In this document: piece by piece, positions 17,634 through 26,588 of the stretch
How positions within the stretch are numbered: position 1 is the first letter of the stretch
How the letters are laid out: each line of letters opens with the position of its first letter
Origin: Poseidonocella sp. HB161398
Lineage (GTDB): Bacteria > Pseudomonadota > Alphaproteobacteria > Rhodobacterales > Rhodobacteraceae
Direction: 5' to 3'
Assembly: GCF_005870025.1 (NCBI RefSeq)
Contig: NZ_VATA01000038.1
Location: 1 to 64,000 of the forward strand
DNA length: 64,000 nucleotides
Notes under the pieces: generated by a model
What the model was told of the DNA's origin: nothing
Databases searched by the model: none
Seen by the model: only the letters and a program-made list of their open reading frames with translations
Made by a program: the position numbers and the translations under genes

Positions 17634-17655
17634 TTTGCCGGTTTTCTTCGGCAAA
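17634..17655 (+). other. Hairpin between alr and nuoA
   Basis: TTTGCCG (17634-17640) is exactly complementary to CGGCAAA (17649-17655) across an 8-base pyrimidine-rich loop, 96 bases after alr. CTCTTGT follows. It could be the alr terminator with a weak T-run, or an upstream control site for nuo. Confidence 0.45.
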
Positions 17656-17703
17656 CTCTTGTATCCAATTGCATTTATACCGGGGGAATTAACCTCCCGT
17701 TGG

Positions 17704-17733
17704 TTGACCGTGAATGTTGTCGGGCCTATTCAC
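17704..17733 (+). promoter_or_regulatory. Probable sigma-70 promoter of the nuo operon, with an overlapping dyad
   Basis: TTGACC (17704-17709) is followed by a 17-base spacer and TATTCA (17727-17732), 43 bases before the nuoA start. GTGAAT (17710-17715) and ATTCAC (17728-17733) are perfect inverted arms around a 12-base gap and cover the spacer and -10 box, which fits an operator where a dimeric repressor would block RNA polymerase. The surroundings are much more AT-rich than the rest of the window. Confidence 0.55.
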
Positions 17734-17775
17734 GATAACTAGCCAGTCAGGCGCACTGCTCAGGAGGAAGTGACC

Positions 17776-18752
<977 letters not shown>

Positions 18753-18762
18753 GGGAGGGACC

Positions 18763-19365
18763 ATGAGCCAGGAACTCGAGGAACTCGCCGCCACGCTGGA
18801 GCTGAAGCGCCCCGACTGCGTGCTCTCGACCGAAATCGCCCTGGGCGAGCTGACGGTGAATGTCGCGCCCGCCCGCCTGCCGGGCTTTGCCGACTACATC
18901 CGCACCGAGCCGACCTGCCGCTTCTCGACGCTGATCGACATCACCGCGGTGGACTATCCCCAGCGGGAGAAGCGGTTCGACGTGGTCTACCACCTGCTGT
19001 CGATGTACCAGAACCAGCGGATCCGCCTGCGCGCCGCGGTGCGCGAGGACGAGATGGTGCCGTCGCTGACCGGCGTCTTCCCCGCCGCCAACTGGTTCGA
19101 GCGCGAGGTGTTCGACATGTTCGGCATCCTCTTCAAGGGCCATCCCGACCTGCGCCGCATCCTGACCGACTACGGCTTCCGCGGCCATCCGCTGCGCAAG
19201 GACTTCCCCACCACCGGCTATACCGAGGTCCGCTATGACGAGGTCGAGAAGCGCGTGGTCTACGAGCCGGTGAAGCTGGTGCAGGAATACCGGCAGTTCG
19301 ACTTCATGTCCCCCTGGGAAGGCGCCGAGTACATCCTTCCCGGCGACGAGAAGACGGAGGCCTGA
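18763..19365 (+). CDS. nuoC: NADH-quinone oxidoreductase subunit C
   Basis: 200 residues, separate from NuoD rather than fused as in enterobacteria. The 30-kDa-subunit signature [20 protein letters not shown] is followed by [14 protein letters not shown]. It is a peripheral-arm subunit holding NuoB and NuoD near the quinone site. GAGGGAGG precedes the ATG. It is followed not by nuoD but by two inserted genes. Confidence 0.96.
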   Translation: MSQELEELAATLELKRPDCVLSTEIALGELTVNVAPARLPGFADYIRTEPTCRFSTLIDITAVDYPQREKRFDVVYHLLSMYQNQRIRLRAAVREDEMVPSLTGVFPAANWFEREVFDMFGILFKGHPDLRRILTDYGFRGHPLRKDFPTTGYTEVRYDEVEKRVVYEPVKLVQEYRQFDFMSPWEGAEYILPGDEKTEA

Positions 19366-19368
19366 TCG

Positions 19369-19788
19369 GTGAAGCCGGGACTCTCCATAGGCGACCGCGC
19401 CACGTTTTCCCGCGTGGTCCGTCCCGAGGAGGTGGTTCCGCTGCTCTTCCCCGATGCGCGGGTCATGGATCCGATGCCGCATGTCCTTGCCTCCGCCTAC
19501 ATGATCGGTCTCTTCGAATGGGCCTGCGTCGAGCAGATCGCGCCCTATTACGATGCGGGCGAGGGCTCGCTCGGGACCGGTTTCGAGATGACCCATGTGG
19601 CGCCGACACCGCCCGGCCTGACCATCACGGTCGAGACCGAGATCGAGAGCTTCGACGGCAAGTTCGTCTGGTTCAGGGTGCGCGGCCATGACGGCACGGA
19701 CATGATCGGCGAGGGGCGCCACCAGCGCGCGGTGGTGCAGTGGGACAGATTCAAGTCGCGCGTTTCGAGAAAGCTGGAGATTTCATGA
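19369..19788 (+). CDS. FlK-like hotdog-fold thioesterase inside the nuo operon
   Basis: 139 residues from a GTG at 19369, three bases after the nuoC stop. The pattern MIGLFEWACVEQIAPYYDAG, SLGTGFEMTHVAPTPPG and FRVRGHDGTDMIGEG fits the fluoroacetyl-CoA thioesterase-like family. The active-site Glu (LFEWA) and His (MTHVAP) are kept, while the usual Thr in LATP appears as Ser (LASAY). It would hydrolyse a small acyl-CoA; the substrate is unknown. Its stop overlaps the sulfotransferase start (ATGA). Nothing links it to complex I chemistry. Confidence 0.75.
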   Translation: MKPGLSIGDRATFSRVVRPEEVVPLLFPDARVMDPMPHVLASAYMIGLFEWACVEQIAPYYDAGEGSLGTGFEMTHVAPTPPGLTITVETEIESFDGKFVWFRVRGHDGTDMIGEGRHQRAVVQWDRFKSRVSRKLEIS

Positions 19789-20792
19789 ACATGCCTTCCC
19801 CCATGACCGCAGATCCATTGCGCTTTCCCGGGAACCGGACGGTTCTGTATTGCGTGGGCGCGCAGAAGGGGGGGACCACCTGGCTGGCGGACTACGTCGC
19901 GGACCATCCCGAATGCTACCTGCCGCCGATGAAGGAATGCCATTTCTTCGACACCCGCTACGGTTTCGACATGCAGGCGCGCAAGGTCGCGCTGAACAAC
20001 ATGAAGCGGCAGCTCAACGCGATGCTGGCCGCCGACAATTTCCAGTTCGGCCAGAAGCTTACCGAGCTGCAGGCAGCCACCCGGCGGGCGGAGCTCTTCG
20101 CGCCGGACGACCGCGGCCTCGCCGCCTACATCCAGCTGCTGACCGGCCGGTCGGGCGGGGCCTCGCGGCTGTGCGATTTCACGCCGTCCTACGCGACCTG
20201 CGACCGCACGGTCTTCGGCTTCATGAACAGCCTGGCCGAGGATGCGCGTTTCGTCTTCATCATGCGCGACCCGATCGACCGGCTCTGGTCGCAGGCGCGC
20301 ATGGCCTCCAAGAACATCCTGGCGCGCCATGAGGGCGTGGATTTCGAGGCGGCGGCGCATAAGGCGCTGAAGCACTACCTGGGCAATTACGACGCCGCGA
20401 CGCTGCCGCGGTCGAACTACATGCGCACCATCCGCGAGCTCGAGGCCGCGGTGCCCCGTGCGCAGATCCTGTACCTCTTCTACGAGGACCTCTTCACCGA
20501 GGCCTCCGTGCGGAAATTCTGCGATTTCGCCGGGATCGGCTACCGCGAGGCAGATTTCTCCTACCGTTCGAACGAGGGCAAGGGGCTGGGCATGCCGGAG
20601 TCGATCCGCCGCGTCCTGGCCGAGGGGCTGCAGGTTCAATACGAATTCGTCCGCCACGCCTTCGGCAGCGACGTGCCGGCGGCCTGGCAGGATCCGGCCG
20701 CGATCCTGGCCGGCGGGGAGGGCGGCACGGCCGCCGATCAGACGAGCGAATCCGCCGGTGAATCCGCGCGGAGCGAAGGGAGAAGCGCATGA
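19785..20792 (+). CDS. Sulfotransferase-domain protein inside the nuo operon
   Basis: 335 residues from the ATG at 19785 (ATGA overlap with the thioesterase). The PAPS 5'-phosphosulfate loop [10 protein letters not shown] is at residues 25-34, PMKECHFFD follows, and the 3'-phosphate motif appears as [13 protein letters not shown]. The C-terminal 35 residues are Ala/Gly/Ser-rich and probably disordered. It should transfer sulfate from PAPS to a hydroxyl or amine of a carbohydrate or small molecule. It ends in an ATGA overlap with nuoD, so expression is tied to complex I. No PAPS-synthesis gene is nearby. Confidence 0.85.
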   Translation: MNMPSPMTADPLRFPGNRTVLYCVGAQKGGTTWLADYVADHPECYLPPMKECHFFDTRYGFDMQARKVALNNMKRQLNAMLAADNFQFGQKLTELQAATRRAELFAPDDRGLAAYIQLLTGRSGGASRLCDFTPSYATCDRTVFGFMNSLAEDARFVFIMRDPIDRLWSQARMASKNILARHEGVDFEAAAHKALKHYLGNYDAATLPRSNYMRTIRELEAAVPRAQILYLFYEDLFTEASVRKFCDFAGIGYREADFSYRSNEGKGLGMPESIRRVLAEGLQVQYEFVRHAFGSDVPAAWQDPAAILAGGEGGTAADQTSESAGESARSEGRSA

Positions 20793-22009
20793 TGGATGGC
20801 GCGAATTTCGACGACGCCCTGACGGGCGAGCAGAAGATCCGCAACTTCAACATCAATTTCGGCCCGCAGCACCCGGCGGCGCATGGCGTGCTGCGCATGG
20901 TGCTGGAGCTCGACGGCGAGATCGTGGAGCGCTGCGATCCGCATATCGGCCTGCTGCACCGCGGCACCGAGAAGCTGATGGAGAGCCGCACCTACCTGCA
21001 GAACCTGCCCTATTTCGACCGGCTCGACTACGTGGCGCCGATGAACCAGGAGCATGCCTGGTGCCTGGCCATCGAGAAGCTGACCGGCACCGAGGTGCCG
21101 CGCCGCGCCTCGCTGATCCGGGTGCTCTTCTGCGAGATCGGCCGGGTGCTGAACCACCTGCTGAACGTGACCACGCAGGCCATGGACGTGGGCGCGCTGA
21201 CGCCGCCGCTCTGGGGCTTCGAGGAGCGCGAGAAGCTGATGATCTTCTACGAGCGGGCCTGCGGCGCGCGCCTCCATGCGGCCTATTTCCGGCCCGGCGG
21301 CGTGCACCAGGACCTGCCGCCGAAACTGGTCGAGGATATCGACGCCTGGGCCGTCGACTTCCCGAAGGTGCTCGACGACATCGACGGGCTCCTGACCGAG
21401 AACCGCATCTTCAAGCAGCGCAACGCCTTCATCGGCGTCGTGTCCGAGCAGGAGATCCTCGACTGGAGCTTCTCTGGCGTGATGGTCCGCGGTTCGGGCC
21501 TTGCCTGGGACCTGCGCCGGGCGCAGCCCTATGAATGCTACGACGAGTTCGACTTCCAGATCCCCGTCGGCAAGAACGGCGACTGCTACGACCGCTATCT
21601 GTGCCGCATGGCCGAGATGCGCGAGAGCGTGAAGATCATCCGCCAGGCCTGCGCCAAGCTGCAGGAGCCGGGCAACCAGGGCGATGTGCTGTCGCGCGGC
21701 AAGATCACCCCGCCCAAGCGGGGCGAGATGAAGCGCTCGATGGAAGCGCTGATTCACCATTTCAAGCTCTATACCGAGGGCTTCCACGTCCCGGCGGGCG
21801 AGGTCTACTGCGCGGTCGAGGCGCCGAAGGGCGAGTTCGGCGTGTTCCTGAAATCCGACGGCACCAACAAGCCCTACCGCGCCAAGATCCGCGCGCCGGG
21901 CTACCTGCACCTGCAGGCGATGGACCATGTCGCCCGCGGCCACCAGCTGGCCGATGTCTCGGCGCTGATCGGGACGATGGATGTCGTGTTCGGCGAGGTT
22001 GACCGGTAA
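20789..22009 (+). CDS. nuoD: NADH-quinone oxidoreductase subunit D
   Basis: 406 residues, with a second ATG at 20792 as an alternative start. Landmarks are [14 protein letters not shown] with the quinone-site histidine, [24 protein letters not shown] and a C-terminal DVVFGEVDR. It is the 49-kDa subunit that forms the quinone cavity with NuoB. Its start overlaps the sulfotransferase stop. Confidence 0.97.
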   Translation: MMDGANFDDALTGEQKIRNFNINFGPQHPAAHGVLRMVLELDGEIVERCDPHIGLLHRGTEKLMESRTYLQNLPYFDRLDYVAPMNQEHAWCLAIEKLTGTEVPRRASLIRVLFCEIGRVLNHLLNVTTQAMDVGALTPPLWGFEEREKLMIFYERACGARLHAAYFRPGGVHQDLPPKLVEDIDAWAVDFPKVLDDIDGLLTENRIFKQRNAFIGVVSEQEILDWSFSGVMVRGSGLAWDLRRAQPYECYDEFDFQIPVGKNGDCYDRYLCRMAEMRESVKIIRQACAKLQEPGNQGDVLSRGKITPPKRGEMKRSMEALIHHFKLYTEGFHVPAGEVYCAVEAPKGEFGVFLKSDGTNKPYRAKIRAPGYLHLQAMDHVARGHQLADVSALIGTMDVVFGEVDR

Positions 22010-22010
22010 C

Positions 22011-22661
22011 ATGGGACTTGATGCGAAGGCAGGCCGACCCGCGGTGAAACTCCGCGCAGGTCTGCCTGCCGGCACCGGGCGGGGCCGTGCGCTGCGGCCT
22101 CTGGCGGTGCTTCTCGGCCTGGTGCTGGCCGTGCCCGCGGCCCGCGCCGAGGACGGGCTGCCGGTCTTCGACGGTCTCGACGGCTATGCGGTGATCGCCC
22201 CCTACGAGGGCGGGCTGCTGGTCCAGGACCGCCGCGGCACCGCCTTTCTCTGCGGCACCGACATCGCCAATATCGTGCTTCTGAAGGACTGCCGCCCGGT
22301 GCTGACCGGCGCCCAGGTGGAGGCCTATTCCGACGCCCGCGCCGAGGCCGAGCGCCAGGGCGCGCTGCAGGAGGAGCGCAACCGCGTGCTGGCGCTTCCC
22401 GAGGCGCAGTTCGAGCAGGCCGGGCGCAAGGTCCTGTCCTCGCGCGGCTGCCAGGTGGAGCTCGGCCGCTCCGCGGCGATGCGCTCCGAGGTGCTGCCGG
22501 CCTTTGCCGCCGCGCTCGGCATCCCGGCCGAGCTGCAGCCGGGGCTGCTGCGGATGACCGACGACCTCTTCACCCAGACGCTGGAGCGGCTGCTGCGCCA
22601 GCGGCAGATCACCTTCGACCGCGCCACGCGCGTCGCCCGGCTGGTGGAGTGCGAGCAATGA
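22011..22661 (+). CDS. Unknown secreted protein between nuoD and nuoE
   Basis: 216 residues from the ATG at 22011, one base past the nuoD stop; a GTG at 22044 is an alternative. A late signal sequence (LRPLAVLLGLVLAVPAARA) ends near residue 45, predicting export. The mature part has a beta-rich start (LDGYAVIAPYEGGLLVQD), two cysteines around FLCGTDIANIVLLKDC, and a helical Glu/Gln/Arg-rich second half. I do not recognise a family. It ends in an ATGA overlap with a small frame. Confidence 0.7.
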   Translation: MGLDAKAGRPAVKLRAGLPAGTGRGRALRPLAVLLGLVLAVPAARAEDGLPVFDGLDGYAVIAPYEGGLLVQDRRGTAFLCGTDIANIVLLKDCRPVLTGAQVEAYSDARAEAERQGALQEERNRVLALPEAQFEQAGRKVLSSRGCQVELGRSAAMRSEVLPAFAAALGIPAELQPGLLRMTDDLFTQTLERLLRQRQITFDRATRVARLVECEQ

Positions 22662-22924
22662 GCGCCGCGCGCCTGCTTGCCGTCACGGCGGCGAAAAGCC
22701 GCTTGAATCCGGCCGCGATTCCGGGCGACAGGAGGAGCCATCGCGCGCCGCGGCCTCTGCGGAGGGAGCCCGGCTCCGGCGGCGCGGCGGACCTGGCCCC
22801 GGCCTGGCCACGGGAGGACATGATGGACAGCGAAATCCGCGCGGGCCGCCCCGCGACGAGCGAACCGCCACTGGCGTGGACGGGTGCGCCCGTTCGCGGC
22901 CCTGTAGCAGAAGGGACAGCCTGA
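22658..22924 (+). CDS. Possible small coupled ORF ahead of nuoE
   Basis: An 88-codon frame begins in a 4-base overlap with the preceding stop and ends directly before the nuoE ATG. Its first half is Arg/Pro-rich and looks non-coding. The second half, from an ATG at 22820 with CGGGAGGAC upstream, gives 34 residues (MMDSEIRAGRPATSEPPLAW and on). Either the short version is a real micro-protein or leader, or the frame simply keeps ribosomes moving into nuoE. No family is known to me. Confidence 0.35.
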   Translation: MSAARLLAVTAAKSRLNPAAIPGDRRSHRAPRPLRREPGSGGAADLAPAWPREDMMDSEIRAGRPATSEPPLAWTGAPVRGPVAEGTA

Positions 22925-24067
22925 ATGTTGCGCCGCCTCCACCCCGAACAGCCCGAGAGCTTTGCCTTCACGCCCGCGAACCAGGTCTGGGCCGAGGCGC
23001 AGATGACCAAGTATCCCGAAGGCCGCCAGGCCTCGGCGGTGATCGCGATCCTGTGGCGCGCGCAGGAGCAGGAGGGCTGGCTGACCCGCCCGGCGATCGA
23101 ATATGTCGCCGACATGCTGGGCATGCCCTACATGCGGGCGCTGGAGGTCGCGACCTTCTACTTCATGTTCCAGCTGCAGCCGGTCGGCTCGGTCGCCCAT
23201 GTCCAGGTCTGCGGCACGCTCAGCTGCATGATCTGCGGCGCCGAGGATCTGATCGGCATCTGCAAGGAGAAGATCGCGGCACAGCCCTTCCAGCTTTCGG
23301 CCGACGGCAAGTTCTCCTGGGAGGAGGTCGAGTGCCTCGGCTCCTGCACCAATGCGCCGATGGTCCAGATCGGCAAGGACTACTACGAGGACCTGACCTC
23401 CGCGCGCTTCATCGAGATCCTCGACGAGCTGGCGGCGGGCAAGGTGCCGCTGCCGGGGCCGCAGAACGGCCGCTACGGCGCGGAGCCGCTGGGCGGGCTG
23501 ACGACGCTGACCGCGCATGAGAAGGACCGCGCGCCCTACAACGCCTCCGTCGCGGCGGCCGTGGCGCTCGAGGACACGATCAAGCGGATCGACGGCACCG
23601 AGGCGCCCTTGCGCGCGCCATGGCTGGGCGAGGGCGAGGCGGCCGTGCTGGAGCGCAGCGCCAGGGCCGCGCCCGCGAAGGCGCATCCCGCTCCGGAGGC
23701 GTCCGCCGAAAAGGCCCCGTCTGATGACGCCGACCGCTCCGGCGGCCGTCCGGTGGACGAAACCGGCGCAACCCGGCAGGAGGCGCCCGCGGACAAGGCC
23801 GGCGTGCCGGAGGGCGAGGTCGAGATGGTCAGGCCCGAGCTCTTCGATGCCGCGCCGGAAAACGCCGACGACCTGCGCCAGATCACCGGGATCGGGCCGA
23901 AGCTGGAGGAGGCGCTGCACGAGCTCGGCGTCTACACCTTCGCGCAGATGGCTTCCTGGGGGCCGGCGGAGATCGCCTGGGTCGACGAGAATCTCGACAG
24001 CCCCAAGGGACGCATCGCCCGCGACAACTGGGTCGAGCAGGCCCGGGACCTGGCGGAGAAGGACTGA
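22925..24067 (+). CDS. nuoE: NADH-quinone oxidoreductase subunit E with long C-terminal extension
   Basis: 380 residues, well beyond the usual 160-240. Residues 1-180 are the thioredoxin-like domain: Cys96, Cys101, Cys137 and Cys141 (C-x4-C and C-x3-C) bind the 2Fe-2S cluster N1a next to NuoF. Residues about 190-310 are an Ala/Pro/Glu-rich linker. The last 65 residues form a helix-hairpin-helix-like domain ([20 protein letters not shown], then [13 protein letters not shown]). I recall similar tails in related Rhodobacterales; their role is unknown. The ATG directly abuts the preceding TGA. Confidence 0.94.
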   Translation: MLRRLHPEQPESFAFTPANQVWAEAQMTKYPEGRQASAVIAILWRAQEQEGWLTRPAIEYVADMLGMPYMRALEVATFYFMFQLQPVGSVAHVQVCGTLSCMICGAEDLIGICKEKIAAQPFQLSADGKFSWEEVECLGSCTNAPMVQIGKDYYEDLTSARFIEILDELAAGKVPLPGPQNGRYGAEPLGGLTTLTAHEKDRAPYNASVAAAVALEDTIKRIDGTEAPLRAPWLGEGEAAVLERSARAAPAKAHPAPEASAEKAPSDDADRSGGRPVDETGATRQEAPADKAGVPEGEVEMVRPELFDAAPENADDLRQITGIGPKLEEALHELGVYTFAQMASWGPAEIAWVDENLDSPKGRIARDNWVEQARDLAEKD

Positions 24068-24070
24068 CCC

Positions 24071-24319
24071 ATGGCCAGGCACCAGCCCAGCGAAACCGAC
24101 CTCCGCCTGGCCCGCAAGGGCCGGACGGTCGGGATCGTGCTGGCGGCGACGATGGTGCTGTGGCTCGGGGCGCAATTCGCCGGCGGCCGGCTGGGCCTGC
24201 CGCTGCGCTACGTGTTCCTCTTCGACTTTGCGGCGATCGCGGCCTTTGTCTGGGCGCTGGTCGTCACCTACCAAATCTGGCAGGCGCGCAATGCGGCGCG
24301 GCCCCCCAATGGAGGATAG
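24071..24319 (+). CDS. DUF5337-type small membrane protein
   Basis: 82 residues with two hydrophobic helices (GIVLAATMVLWLGAQFAGG and YVFLFDFAAIAAFVWALVV) and charged ends. Position between nuoE and nuoF and the layout fit DUF5337, a family I know from Rhodobacterales nuo operons. It could be an accessory or assembly protein of complex I; that is inference from location. It lies 3 bases after nuoE and 3 bases before nuoF. Confidence 0.75.
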   Translation: MARHQPSETDLRLARKGRTVGIVLAATMVLWLGAQFAGGRLGLPLRYVFLFDFAAIAAFVWALVVTYQIWQARNAARPPNGG

Positions 24320-24322
24320 TCC

Positions 24323-25621
24323 ATGCTGAAGGACGAAGATCGGATCTTCACCAACATCTACGGCATGCACGACCGGACGCTGGCCGGCGCCAAGAAGCGC
24401 GGCCATTGGGACGGCACGGCTGCGATCCTGGAGAAGGGGCGCGACTGGATCGTCGAGGAGATGAAGAAATCCGGCCTGCGCGGCCGCGGCGGGGCGGGCT
24501 TCCCCACCGGTCTGAAATGGTCCTTCATGCCGAAGGAGAGCGACGGGCGGCCGCATTACCTGGTGGTCAATGCCGACGAATCCGAGCCCGGCACCTGCAA
24601 GGACCGCGAGATCATGCGCCACGACCCGCACACGCTGGTCGAGGGCTGCCTGATCGCCAGTTTCGCCATGGGCGCGCATGTCGCCTATATCTACATCCGC
24701 GGCGAGTACATCCGCGAGCGCGAGGCGCTGCAGCGCGCCATCGACGAGGCCTATGACGACGGGCTGCTGGGCAGGAACGCCTGCGGCTCTGGCTGGGATT
24801 TCGACCTCTATCTCGCCCATGGCGCCGGCGCCTATATCTGCGGCGAGGAGACCGCGCTGCTCGAAAGCCTCGAGGGCAAGAAGGGCATGCCGCGGATGAA
24901 GCCGCCCTTCCCGGCAGGGGCGGGGGTCTATGGCTGCCCGACCACGGTGAACAATGTCGAGTCGATCGCCGTGGCGCCGACCATCCTGCGCCGTGGCGCG
25001 GACTGGTTCGCGGGCTTCGGCCGGCCGAACAATGCCGGGACCAAGCTCTTCGCCATCTCCGGCCATGTGAACCGGCCCTGCGTCGTCGAGGAGGAGATGT
25101 CGATTTCCTTCGAGGAGCTGATCGAGAAGCATTGCGGCGGCATCCGCGGCGGCTGGGACAACCTCAAGGCGGTGATCCCCGGCGGCGCCTCCGTGCCCTG
25201 CGTGCGCGGCGAGAACATGCGCAGCGCGGTGATGGACTACGACTACCTGCGCGGCGAGCTGGGCTCGGGGCTGGGCACCGCGGCGGTGATGGTCATGGAC
25301 CAGTCGGTCGACATGGTGAAGGCGATCTGGCGGCTGTCGAAATTCTACAAGCACGAGAGCTGCGGCCAGTGCACCCCCTGCCGCGAAGGCACCGGCTGGA
25401 TGATGCGGGTGATGGAACGGCTGGTGAAGGGCGAGGCCGAGATCGAGGAGATCGACATGCTGTTCTCGGTGACCAAGCAGGTCGAGGGACACACGATCTG
25501 CGCGCTCGGCGATGCGGCGGCCTGGCCGATCCAGGGCCTGATCCGCAATTTCCGCGACGAGATCGAGGACCGCATCCGCGCGCAGAAGTCCGGCAAGCTC
25601 AGCGCGGTGGCCGCGGAATGA
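24323..25621 (+). CDS. nuoF: NADH-quinone oxidoreductase subunit F
   Basis: 432 residues. The FMN and NADH sites are [13 protein letters not shown] and [16 protein letters not shown]. The 4Fe-4S cluster N3 ligands begin with Cys347, Cys350 and Cys353 in [11 protein letters not shown], with the fourth in TICALGDAA. It oxidises NADH and hands electrons to FMN at the tip of the peripheral arm. The next start codon overlaps its TGA. Confidence 0.97.
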   Translation: MLKDEDRIFTNIYGMHDRTLAGAKKRGHWDGTAAILEKGRDWIVEEMKKSGLRGRGGAGFPTGLKWSFMPKESDGRPHYLVVNADESEPGTCKDREIMRHDPHTLVEGCLIASFAMGAHVAYIYIRGEYIREREALQRAIDEAYDDGLLGRNACGSGWDFDLYLAHGAGAYICGEETALLESLEGKKGMPRMKPPFPAGAGVYGCPTTVNNVESIAVAPTILRRGADWFAGFGRPNNAGTKLFAISGHVNRPCVVEEEMSISFEELIEKHCGGIRGGWDNLKAVIPGGASVPCVRGENMRSAVMDYDYLRGELGSGLGTAAVMVMDQSVDMVKAIWRLSKFYKHESCGQCTPCREGTGWMMRVMERLVKGEAEIEEIDMLFSVTKQVEGHTICALGDAAAWPIQGLIRNFRDEIEDRIRAQKSGKLSAVAAE

Positions 25622-25674
25622 CCCTGCATCGCGCGACTGTCCCGGAAACCGGCGGCGAGGGGGTGGCATCTTGA
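25618..25674 (+). CDS. 18-codon mini-ORF linking nuoF to the DUF5333 gene
   Basis: ATG at 25618 overlaps the nuoF stop (ATGA). The frame encodes 18 residues ([18 protein letters not shown]), and its TGA at 25672-25674 overlaps the TTG start of the next gene (TTGA). The geometry would let ribosomes leaving nuoF reinitiate step by step. It may have no product function. Confidence 0.35.
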   Translation: MTLHRATVPETGGEGVAS

Positions 25675-26093
25675 GCCCTGCGCCCTACCATTTCGCCAGG
25701 CGCGGCCTGCGCCTTGCCCCGCTCGCGGGGCTGGCCGGGATCGCGGGCTGCGTGGCGGCGACGCCGCTGGTCGCGCCCTTGATGCAGAAGGTCCTGGTCG
25801 AGACCGCCACGGCGCAGTTCGTCGGCGATACCTGTCCCGGGCTCGGCTTCCGCAGCGAGACGGCCAAGACCTATATCGCCAATGCCTACAAGCTTCTGGT
25901 CGCGCAGGGGCAGCAGCCCGAGGCGATCGAGGCGCAGACCCGCGAATTCGAGTCGCAGCAGCTCGAGGCGCAGGTGGCCGCGCGGCTGGAGGCCGGGGGC
26001 GTCAATCCCGCCGATCCGGACCCCGAGAATGTCTGCGCCTTCGGGGAAAGCGAACAGGGCAATGACAGCCTGCTGGGGAGGCTTCTGAAATGA
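25671..26093 (+). CDS. DUF5333-type probable lipoprotein in the nuo operon
   Basis: 140 residues from a TTG at 25671 with GAGGGGGTGG upstream. A short basic start leads to a hydrophobic stretch ending IAG-Cys27, a plausible lipobox. The mature part has a helical segment with AKTYIANAYKLLVAQGQQPE and a Glu/Gln-rich region. Position and pattern fit DUF5333, found beside nuoF/nuoG in Rhodobacterales as I recall. Function is unknown; a role in complex I assembly is only suggested by place. It overlaps the next gene by 4 bases. Confidence 0.72.
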   Translation: MSPAPYHFARRGLRLAPLAGLAGIAGCVAATPLVAPLMQKVLVETATAQFVGDTCPGLGFRSETAKTYIANAYKLLVAQGQQPEAIEAQTREFESQQLEAQVAARLEAGGVNPADPDPENVCAFGESEQGNDSLLGRLLK

Positions 26094-26584
26094 CCGCACA
26101 GCATCTGGCACAGCTCAATATCGGCCGCCTTCTGGCGCCCACCGACGATCCGCGCGTGGCGGAGTTCATGGCCGCGCTCGATCTGGTCAACGGCATCGGC
26201 AAGCGCAGCCCCGGCTTCGTCTGGATGATGGAGGGCTCGGGCGAGCCCGGCACCGGCAATACCGAGGCCAAGATCGGCGGCGATCCGCAATTCGTCTCGA
26301 ACCTCACCGTCTGGGAGGATGCCGGGAGCCTCGAGCATTTCGTCTACAACACCGTGCACAAGCGCTTCTACGACCGCCGCGCGAGCTGGTTCGAGCTGAT
26401 GGGACGGCCGCATTTCGTGATGTGGCACGTGCCTGCGGGCCACCGGCCGACGCTCGAGGAGGCGCTCGCGCGCCTCGCGCATCTCGAAGAGCACGGGAAT
26501 ACGGACCACGCCTTCGGCTGGTCCCATCTCAAACAGGCGCGGCTTTGGAAGACCAAGGCCTGCACCCCAATCGCAGCGGAGTAA
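26090..26584 (+). CDS. DUF3291 family protein
   Basis: 164 residues starting in an ATGA overlap with the preceding gene. [50 protein letters not shown] and [19 protein letters not shown] match DUF3291, a dimeric alpha-beta barrel family related to monooxygenase-like folds. No reaction is established. It lies 4 bases before nuoG, so it is part of the same transcript. Confidence 0.8.
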   Translation: MTAQHLAQLNIGRLLAPTDDPRVAEFMAALDLVNGIGKRSPGFVWMMEGSGEPGTGNTEAKIGGDPQFVSNLTVWEDAGSLEHFVYNTVHKRFYDRRASWFELMGRPHFVMWHVPAGHRPTLEEALARLAHLEEHGNTDHAFGWSHLKQARLWKTKACTPIAAE

Positions 26585-26588
26585 CGCC

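Noticed and set aside
22325-25669. 1114-codon minus-strand frame opposite nuoE-nuoF
   Set aside because: It mirrors the codon pattern of nuo genes on the other strand; its translation is rich in His/Arg/Ala/Gly without motifs.
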